Of a stretch of 10,362 bases of DNA, positions 5,747 through 10,362 are shown piece after piece. The stretch is from Bin22 sp034428635 (GTDB taxonomy: Bacteria > Chloroflexota > Dehalococcoidia > Lucifugimonadales > UBA3495). The DNA is taken from contig DAOUHR010000152.1 in assembly GCA_034428635.1 (NCBI GenBank), forward strand, positions 1-10,362, in the 5' to 3' direction. Made by a program: the position numbers and the translations under genes. The stretch's first letter is position 1. Every line of letters starts with the position of its first letter. Under the pieces are notes generated by a model. The model had not been told where the DNA came from. It did not search any database and was given only the letters and a program-made list of their open reading frames with translations.

Positions 5747-6943
5747 ATGGCTGCGGCTCTAGAAAACATTAAGGTCCTGGACCTGACTCGTACGCTGGCG
5801 GGTCCCTTCTGCACCATGATGCTGGGGGACATGGGCGCCGACGTCATCAAGATTGAAGAACCTGAGCGGGGTGATGAAACCCGCTCCTGGACCCCCTTCT
5901 GGAACGGCGAAAGCACCCAGTTCGTCTCCTTCAACCGCAACAAGCGCAGCCTCAGCCTCAACCTCCGGGAAAAGGAAGGCCTCGACATAGTCCGCGCCCT
6001 GGCCAAAGACGCCGATGTGATGATCGAAAGCTTCCGCGCTGGTGCCCTTGACCGCATGGGCCTGGGCTACGAAGAGATTTCCGCCATTAACCCTGGCATC
6101 ATCTACGGCTCAATTTCCGGCTACGGCCGCACCGGCCCCATGGCCGAAAAACCGGGATATGACCTGATAATCCAGGCCTACAGCGGCCTCATGGACCTCA
6201 CCGGTGAACCCGACGGCCTCCCCCTGCGGGTGGGGTTCTCCCTGGTTGACCTTTTCACCGGCATGATGTGCTTCGGGTCGGTAGTAACCGCCCTTTACCA
6301 CCGGCGGGAAACAGGTCAGGGTCAGCGCCTCGAAGCTGCGCTGCTGGACGGCCAGGTTGCCGCGCTCAGCTACCACGCCACCGCCTACATGGCCACCGGC
6401 GTCGTTCCCCAGCGCATGGGGTCCGGCCACCCCAGCCTGGTCCCCTACCAGAGTTTCCAGGCCTCCGACGGCTACTTCATCCTCGGCGTGGCCAACCAGG
6501 GCCTGTGGGAACGCTTCTGCGAGGGCATCGGCCACGCTGAATTGCTCACTGACCCCCGTTTCAAGACTAACGACGACCGGGTTGCGCACCGGGCCGAGTG
6601 CGTTGGGGCCTTGGGCGCTATCTTCCGGGAAAAGACCGTGGCCGAGTGGGTGGAAAAAATCGAACAGTGCGGCGTACCCTGTGGGCCCATCAACCGGGTG
6701 GACGACGTCGTCAACAACCCCCAGGTCAACGCCCGCAACATGATTGCCCAGCTGGAACACCCCAACGTCCCCGATCTCAGGATACCCAATTCTCCCCTCA
6801 AGCTGGCGGAAACCCCGGCCGTCATCAAGCGTCCGCCGCCGCTGCTTGGCCAGCACAACGACGAAATACTCGGCGACCTGGGCTACGACTCAGGAGCCAT
6901 CAACAAGCTCAGGGAAAAGGGCGTAATCGGCAAGGGTCCGTGA
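5747..6943 (+). CDS. CaiB/BaiF (family III) acyl-CoA transferase
   Basis: A 398-aa, full-length family III CoA-transferase. It moves CoA between carboxylic acids through an aspartyl-CoA thioester. Seen: the N-terminal VLDLTRTLAGPFCTMMLGD (10-28), IKIEEPERGDETR (34-46), NRNKRSLSLN (64-73), GSISGYGRTGP with the catalytic Asp D139 in PGYDLIIQA, and the C-terminal PPPLLGQHNDEIL. From memory, the closest well-known relative is the SUGCT (C7orf10) type, a succinyl-CoA:glutarate/3-hydroxymethylglutarate CoA-transferase: the motifs NRNK, SGLM, VPYQ and PPPLLGQH are shared in order. Formyl-CoA or carnitine-type enzymes are less likely, but the acid substrate cannot be fixed. It is the first gene of a three-gene operon; the metallophosphoesterase gene follows after 39 bp. 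Part of its interest is that a lyase-like gene acting on HMG-type substrates is present about 4 kb upstream. Confidence 0.9.
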   Translation: MAAALENIKVLDLTRTLAGPFCTMMLGDMGADVIKIEEPERGDETRSWTPFWNGESTQFVSFNRNKRSLSLNLREKEGLDIVRALAKDADVMIESFRAGALDRMGLGYEEISAINPGIIYGSISGYGRTGPMAEKPGYDLIIQAYSGLMDLTGEPDGLPLRVGFSLVDLFTGMMCFGSVVTALYHRRETGQGQRLEAALLDGQVAALSYHATAYMATGVVPQRMGSGHPSLVPYQSFQASDGYFILGVANQGLWERFCEGIGHAELLTDPRFKTNDDRVAHRAECVGALGAIFREKTVAEWVEKIEQCGVPCGPINRVDDVVNNPQVNARNMIAQLEHPNVPDLRIPNSPLKLAETPAVIKRPPPLLGQHNDEILGDLGYDSGAINKLREKGVIGKGP

Positions 6944-6982
6944 TCTCGGCCCTGCACCTGACTCTCTATTTGGGAAGGTAAA

Positions 6983-7768
6983 TTGGCCGCCAAAAGAAAA
7001 ATCCGCTTAATCCACACCTCCGATACCCACCTGGGCGACGACTGGCGCGGCAACCGCACGGAAACGGCCTTTGCCCGAGTCGTTGACACCGCCCAACACT
7101 TCGATGCCGATGCCCTGCTGGTCGTGGGCGATGTTTTCGATCACGCCCGTGTCCCCGACCGGGTGTTGGAGTTCTTCCTGGCGCAGGTTGCCCGCATGGG
7201 CCAGCCGGTTATCACCCTGCCCGGCAACCACGACCTCTATCACCAGGAGTCTCTCTACCGGCGAGAACCCTTCCGGCACGCCCCGTCCAACTTCCATCTT
7301 TTCACCGGCCACGCCGGCGAGACTATAACCCTGCCGGAACTTGGCCTCGACCTGTGGGGAAGGGCCATGCTCGAACATACGCCCGACTTCCGGCCCCTGG
7401 AGGGTATGCCAACCGCCAAAGCTGAACACTGGCTGGTGGCCCTGGCCCACGCCCATTTCCACTTCCCCAACGACACCGAAAACCGTTCTTCCCCCATCTG
7501 GTCCGGCGAAGTGGCGGAAGCGCCCTGCCACTACCTGGCCCTGGGGCACTGGGAGCGGCACGTAGACGTATCCCAGGGGGAAACGGCGGCCTGGTATTCG
7601 GGTTCCCCCCTGGGCTCGGCGCCGGACGACGACCACATTTCTGTTAACCTGGTGGATCTGGACCCCCTGCTTGGCGTGGCAGTCCGGCAGGCTATGGTGC
7701 CCATTGAGGGGCGCATCGAATCCGACATGATTGAAGCGGCTACCGCAGCCGCGCGGGAGGAATCGTGA
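6983..7768 (+). CDS. SbcD/Mre11-like metallophosphoesterase
   Basis: A 261-aa calcineurin-like phosphoesterase, annotated in most genomes as a DNA-repair exonuclease of the SbcD/Mre11 type. Metal-binding motifs in order: SDTHLG (D14, H16), GDVFD (D50, D53), GNHD (N82, H83), AHAHFH (H156, H158, H160) and GHWERH (H189, H193). In SbcD/Mre11 the last motif is GHxH; here its second His is E191 and a His occurs two residues later, so the site is slightly changed. The protein lacks the C-terminal capping domain of full SbcD (about 400 aa), and no SbcC partner is present, so it may act on small phosphoesters rather than DNA. The start is TTG at 6983, with GGGAAGG at 6972-6978; no in-frame ATG appears until about residue 72, well inside the domain. 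Its stop overlaps the acetamidase GTG. Confidence 0.82.
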   Translation: MAAKRKIRLIHTSDTHLGDDWRGNRTETAFARVVDTAQHFDADALLVVGDVFDHARVPDRVLEFFLAQVARMGQPVITLPGNHDLYHQESLYRREPFRHAPSNFHLFTGHAGETITLPELGLDLWGRAMLEHTPDFRPLEGMPTAKAEHWLVALAHAHFHFPNDTENRSSPIWSGEVAEAPCHYLALGHWERHVDVSQGETAAWYSGSPLGSAPDDDHISVNLVDLDPLLGVAVRQAMVPIEGRIESDMIEAATAAAREES

Positions 7769-8640
7769 AGAATTTAAGCAGGGAAAAGCGAATCTACTAC
7801 CTCGACCCGGAGGCTGAACCGGCTATTACCATCGACTCGGGCGAGGAACTGATGGTGGAGACCTGGGATGCCTTTGAGGGTCTGCGCGACCCGTTGCAGC
7901 TGGACGCCAGGGCCCTGAAGGGGCCCGCTACCGGTCCCATCTACGTCAACGGCGCGGAACCCGGCGACGCCCTGAAGGTTGACTTCCTGAAGATCACTCC
8001 CAAGGAAGGACCGGCCCACATGGTTATGCCAGGGCGCGGCTTCCTGGAGGAGGAATTCACCGAAGGATACCCCACGGTGATGACCATAGACGGAGGCCAG
8101 CTGGTCCTGCCCAGCGGTATCCGGCTGTCCATGATGCCGTCCATGGGCCTGGTGGCCACGACGCCCACCTACGTCCAGAACACCGCCAGCGACAGCGGCC
8201 CCTACGGCGGCGACATTGATATGAAGGAACTGGTAGAGGGCAGTACGATCTACATGCCTGTATTTGTGGACGGCGGCCTTCTGGCCATGGGCGACTGCCA
8301 TGCCCTGGTGGGTGACGGCGCCGTGGCCGGCACCGGCGCCGAATGCTCGTCGGACACCCACATCCGCGTAACCGTTGAAAAGGGGATGAACATCGCCAGT
8401 CCCCGGGCCCTGACTCCGGACCACTTCGTGGTGCTGTCCTACGGTGACGAATTGGCCCCGGCGATGAAACAGGCAGTGCGCGACATGGTGGAATTCCTGG
8501 TCAGCGAGAAGGGTCTGGCCCCCTACGACGCTTATACCCTTTGCAGCCTCGCGGGCGACGTCCGCGTCTCTCGAACCTTCCGGCCCATCAGCCCGGTTAA
8601 GATGATGCTCTCCCGCGAGGCTTTGGCCCAATTGGGATAA
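7765..8640 (+). CDS. Acetamidase/formamidase family protein
   Basis: A 291-aa member of the FmdA/AmdA family, which hydrolyses formamide, acetamide or related short amides to the acid and ammonia. Signatures: GPIYVNGAEPGD (57-68), a GGDID (148-152) in place of the common GGNMD, EGSTIYMPVFVDGG (158-171), and GDCHALVGDGAVAGTGAE (176-193), where family members usually have GDGHAxQGDGEVxGTxxE. These small changes suggest a paralogue with its own substrate. The GTG start at 7765 overlaps the TGA of the upstream gene (GTGA), with GGGAGG at 7755-7760. That points to translational coupling, so the amidase and the phosphoesterase are made together. An acid released here could be activated by the CoA-transferase of the same operon; this is inference. 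Confidence 0.85.
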   Translation: MKNLSREKRIYYLDPEAEPAITIDSGEELMVETWDAFEGLRDPLQLDARALKGPATGPIYVNGAEPGDALKVDFLKITPKEGPAHMVMPGRGFLEEEFTEGYPTVMTIDGGQLVLPSGIRLSMMPSMGLVATTPTYVQNTASDSGPYGGDIDMKELVEGSTIYMPVFVDGGLLAMGDCHALVGDGAVAGTGAECSSDTHIRVTVEKGMNIASPRALTPDHFVVLSYGDELAPAMKQAVRDMVEFLVSEKGLAPYDAYTLCSLAGDVRVSRTFRPISPVKMMLSREALAQLG

Positions 8641-8667
8641 CTCCTCGGTACATACTGGCTACATCCA

Positions 8668-8742
8668 CAGAGGGGCGGGTTTCAAACCCCCCCCTGCCTC
8701 ATCCCACGTCATCGCCGTAGGGGCGCATGGCCATGCGCCCCT
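8668..8742. repeat. Palindromes between convergent genes
   Basis: The acetamidase and SDR genes converge here. First, GAGGGGCGGGTTTCAAACC with following C-run to 8700 forms an imperfect stem (GGGTTT/AAACCC core, GAGG/CCTC outer). Then AGGGGCGCATGG (8719-8730) and CCATGCGCCCCT (8731-8742) make a perfect 24-bp palindrome. The GTAGGGGC start links it to the array at 9751-9870. It may act as a bidirectional terminator, although no U-tract follows. Confidence 0.6.
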
Positions 8743-8763
8743 GCGACCGCCTAACAGCTTCAA

Positions 8764-8778
8764 GAGAACCTGGTTCTC
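8764..8778 (-). terminator. Short palindrome after the SDR gene
   Basis: GAGAACC and GGTTCTC flank a single T, giving a 6-bp stem with a CAG loop on the minus strand. It lies 17 nt past the SDR stop. It is a weak candidate for ending the SDR transcript. Confidence 0.35.
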
Positions 8779-8794
8779 CCATGCATTACCCCCC

Positions 8795-9568
8795 CTACAT
8801 CACCGAATACCCACCATCCACCGTTATCACCGCCCCGGTAACGTAGTCTGACGCCCTGCTGGACAGGAACACCACGGTGCCCTGTAATTCGTCCACCTCG
8901 CCCCAGCGTCCGGTGGGTATACGGCTGCTGATCATCTGGTAGCGCTCGGGCTGGTTTACGGGTATGTCCGAAGTCAGGGTGGTCATGAACCAGCCAGGCA
9001 GGATGGCGTTGGACTGGATGTTGTCCTTGGCCCAGGCCACCGCCAGGCTCTTGGCAAGCTGTACCACGCCGCCTTTGCTGGAGGAGTAAGGGGCGCCGCT
9101 GCCCCCGCCCCCGAATATGGAGTACATGGAACCGATGCCGATGATCTTTCCACCCCCTTGTTCCTTCATTTGGGGGTAGACTTCCCTTGCTGCCAGGAAC
9201 GATGCCCGCAGATTGACGTCCAGCACCAGGTCCCATTCTTCGGTGGAAGTCTGGTCTGGCGTCTTCCGAACCACCGTTCCCGCGTTGTTCACCAGGATGT
9301 CTACCCGACCGAAGGTGGAGACCGTGTCGGCCACCATCTGCTTGATCTCCTCTTCCCGGGTTACATCCACCTTCAGCCCCAGACCTTCCACGCCGATTTC
9401 CTTAAGTTCGGCCACTGCCTCGTCCGTCTTTTCCTGGTCACGGGCCGCCACCACTATGTTGGCGCCAGCCGATGCCAGCCCGCGGGCCATGCCCAGACCC
9501 AGGCCGCCGTTGCCGCCGGTTACAATGGCCACTTTGCCCGAAAGGTCAAACAACTCCTGCACGTTCAT
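8795..9568 (-). CDS. Short-chain dehydrogenase/reductase, KduD/Gno-like
   Basis: A 257-aa classical SDR oxidoreductase with an NAD(P) Rossmann fold: TGGNGGLG (17-24), NNAG (94-97), catalytic N119, S147, Y161 and K165 (YSSSK). The C-terminal IPTGRWGE, FLSSRASDYVTGAVITVDGG resembles 2-dehydro-3-deoxy-D-gluconate 5-dehydrogenase (KduD) and gluconate 5-dehydrogenase, so a sugar-acid or polyol substrate is the best guess. The gap between S147 and Y161 is one residue longer than in KduD. The start at 9568 is chosen because the N-terminal LFDLSGKVAIVTGG fits the family; AGGATGG precedes it. It stands alone on the minus strand, convergent with the acetamidase gene. Confidence 0.87.
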   Translation of the reverse strand: MNVQELFDLSGKVAIVTGGNGGLGLGMARGLASAGANIVVAARDQEKTDEAVAELKEIGVEGLGLKVDVTREEEIKQMVADTVSTFGRVDILVNNAGTVVRKTPDQTSTEEWDLVLDVNLRASFLAAREVYPQMKEQGGGKIIGIGSMYSIFGGGGSGAPYSSSKGGVVQLAKSLAVAWAKDNIQSNAILPGWFMTTLTSDIPVNQPERYQMISSRIPTGRWGEVDELQGTVVFLSSRASDYVTGAVITVDGGYSVM

Positions 9569-9750
9569 GTTCCATCCTGTGGTTTCGCAAATTTTGGTTA
9601 CTGTACCACAAGGTCATCAGTTTCCAGGACTCTGCCGCGGCCAATGCAGCGCTCCCCATTGACCCAATGGATGACGCATCTCCACCATTAAGTGTACAAA
9701 CTCCGGAGCAGGCTAAAACGGCATGGCCTGCCCTGTCAGAGGAATAAACC
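9569..9750. other. Upstream region of the SDR gene
   Basis: No gene is supported here. A perfect 6-bp inverted repeat CCATTG/CAATGG (9656-9661 and 9665-9670) about 90-100 bp before the SDR start could be a regulator site. On the minus strand TACAGT (about 30 nt from the start) could be a -10 box, but no matching -35 is seen. Confidence 0.3.
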
Positions 9751-9870
9751 GTAGGGGCAGACCTCCGTGTCTGCCCTGGCCTGGCGCATCAATCGTAGGG
9801 GCAAACCTGCGTGTCTGCCCTGGCCCACCAGCCGCGTTCGTAGGGGCAGACCTGTGTGTCTGCCCTGGCC
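9751..9870. repeat. Three tandem 31-nt hairpin repeats (GTAGGGGCAGACC...)
   Basis: Three near-identical 31-nt copies start at 9751, 9795 and 9840, each GTAGGGGCARACCT, a variable pair, then GTGTCTGCCCTGGCC. Each can fold through GGGGCAGAC/GTCTGCCC. Spacers are 13 and 14 nt and differ. Copies differ at only a few bases (at most three between two copies). This matches a common class of GTAGGGGC REP-like elements in environmental genomes. Spacers are too short for CRISPR. Confidence 0.8.
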
Positions 9871-10022
9871 AAGGGTCAATGCCCCTTCACCTTCCGGAAC
9901 CAGGCCCGGCGGCGAAGGCAAAAATAGGACAAAATGGCACAAAACGGGACACTTTTAAAAAATCCCACCTTCGTGTCCCTTCGTGTCCCTTCGTGGATAG
10001 AAACAAAAGGAGACAGACAACC
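9871..10022. repeat. Short repeat-rich leader before the right-edge gene
   Basis: Two and a half tandem copies of the decamer TTCGTGTCCC lie at 9970-9996 (ending TTCGTGG). Just upstream are loosely repeated GGACAAAATGGCACAAAACGGGACAC words (9926-9952) and an A-run. The CCTTCGTGTCCCTTCGTGGATAG string is familiar as a widespread intergenic sequence. AAGGAG at 10007-10012 is the ribosome site of the following gene. No promoter boxes are clear. Confidence 0.5.
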
Positions 10023-10362
10023 ATGAGAACCCTCAGCGAAATCAGAAGAGAAATCCGCGCCCTCCAGCGCAAATACCACCGGCAACTGACCATCTACCGC
10101 ATGCGCCGCGTCACCGAACAGGTCCACCACGACTACGCCCGCGCCGTGGCCGACCAGCAGGACCCGCCCAAGCCATTGGAGGTAATCCGCCGTGTCGCCG
10201 ACCAGGGCTTCCGCCTCACCACCTGGATGCACCTGCACAACTACCTGGACAAGGTACGGGAAAAGGGAGACATCCCCGAACCCCGGCGCATGCTGCTGGC
10301 CCTGCTCCCCTGGGCCTGGGAGAGCAAATACGACCAACTGCTCATGCGGGAACTGCCCGGCC
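10023..10362 (+). CDS. Unrecognised basic helical protein, 3' end cut off
   Basis: An open reading frame from ATG 10023 runs off the right edge without a stop, giving at least 113 residues. The start is supported by AAGGAG (10007-10012), 10 nt upstream, and codon use is C-ending like the other genes. The N-terminus MRTLSEIRREIRALQRKY is a basic, probably amphipathic helix, possibly coiled coil, followed by more Arg/Gln-rich helical sequence (TIYRMRRVTEQVHHDY) and a middle with W, H and L (TTWMHLHNYLDK). There is no signal peptide or membrane segment. I do not recognise the family. A DNA- or RNA-binding role would suit the basic helices, but that is a guess. Confidence 0.65.
   Translation, partial: MRTLSEIRREIRALQRKYHRQLTIYRMRRVTEQVHHDYARAVADQQDPPKPLEVIRRVADQGFRLTTWMHLHNYLDKVREKGDIPEPRRMLLALLPWAWESKYDQLLMRELPG

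Noticed and set aside
8760..9236. Minus-strand frame overlapping the SDR gene
   Set aside because: It lies in a shifted frame inside the SDR gene, whose catalytic motifs are intact in the chosen frame.
9751..9870. Possible CRISPR array
   Set aside because: Spacers of 13-14 nt are too short, there are only three copies, the units are themselves hairpins, and no cas genes are present.
9736..9942. Minus-strand frame with repeated GQGRHTGLPLR-like peptide
   Set aside because: The repeated peptide is only the translation of the three hairpin repeats.
9876..10337. Minus-strand 153-codon frame at the right edge
   Set aside because: Its part over 9960-9995 is translated repeat (HEGTRRDTK), and the plus-strand frame has a better ribosome site and codon use.

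Overview
The window is about 10.4 kb of GC-rich bacterial DNA with C/G-ending codons, good Shine-Dalgarno sites, some GTG/TTG starts and many short hairpin repeats between genes. The gene types (an HMG-CoA-lyase-like enzyme, a type III CoA-transferase, acetamidase/formamidase, an SDR, a DinB-like protein) and the repeat-rich intergenic regions suggest an environmental, probably uncultured organism. Chloroflexota (SAR202/Dehalococcoidia-like) is my best guess. That is inference: no rRNA or ribosomal marker is present.

Left third (1-2900): a repeat hairpin and a good sigma70-type promoter precede a DRE-TIM metallolyase gene (HMG-CoA lyase-like, with unusual metal-site residues), which ends at a hairpin. 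Next come an unrecognised 193-aa gene and a DinB/YfiT-like gene, closed by a long hairpin terminator. Positions 2949-3215 hold a non-coding block with inverted ends and four perfect hairpins in a row.

Middle (3340-5594, minus strand): ribokinase, then a zinc-ribbon NUDIX hydrolase 13 bp downstream, then a ComF-type phosphoribosyltransferase 58 bp further on. The order and spacing suggest one transcript, possibly concerned with ribose/nucleotide salvage and clean-up.

Right half: an extended -10 promoter (5668-5676), divergent from ribokinase, drives a plus-strand operon of a CaiB/BaiF CoA-transferase, an SbcD/Mre11-like metallophosphoesterase (TTG start) and an acetamidase/formamidase whose GTG start overlaps the preceding stop. 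A convergent SDR dehydrogenase (KduD/gluconate-5-dehydrogenase-like) follows on the minus strand. The intergenic regions around it carry a 24-bp perfect palindrome (8719-8742) and three tandem 31-nt hairpin repeats (9751-9870). The window ends inside an unrecognised plus-strand gene starting at 10023 and preceded by further short repeats.

Most genes look like ordinary accessory metabolism. I found no clear defence or mobile system. The least explained parts are the structured block at 2949-3215, the altered active site of the lyase-like protein, the CoA-transferase/nuclease/amidase operon, and the truncated gene at the right edge.
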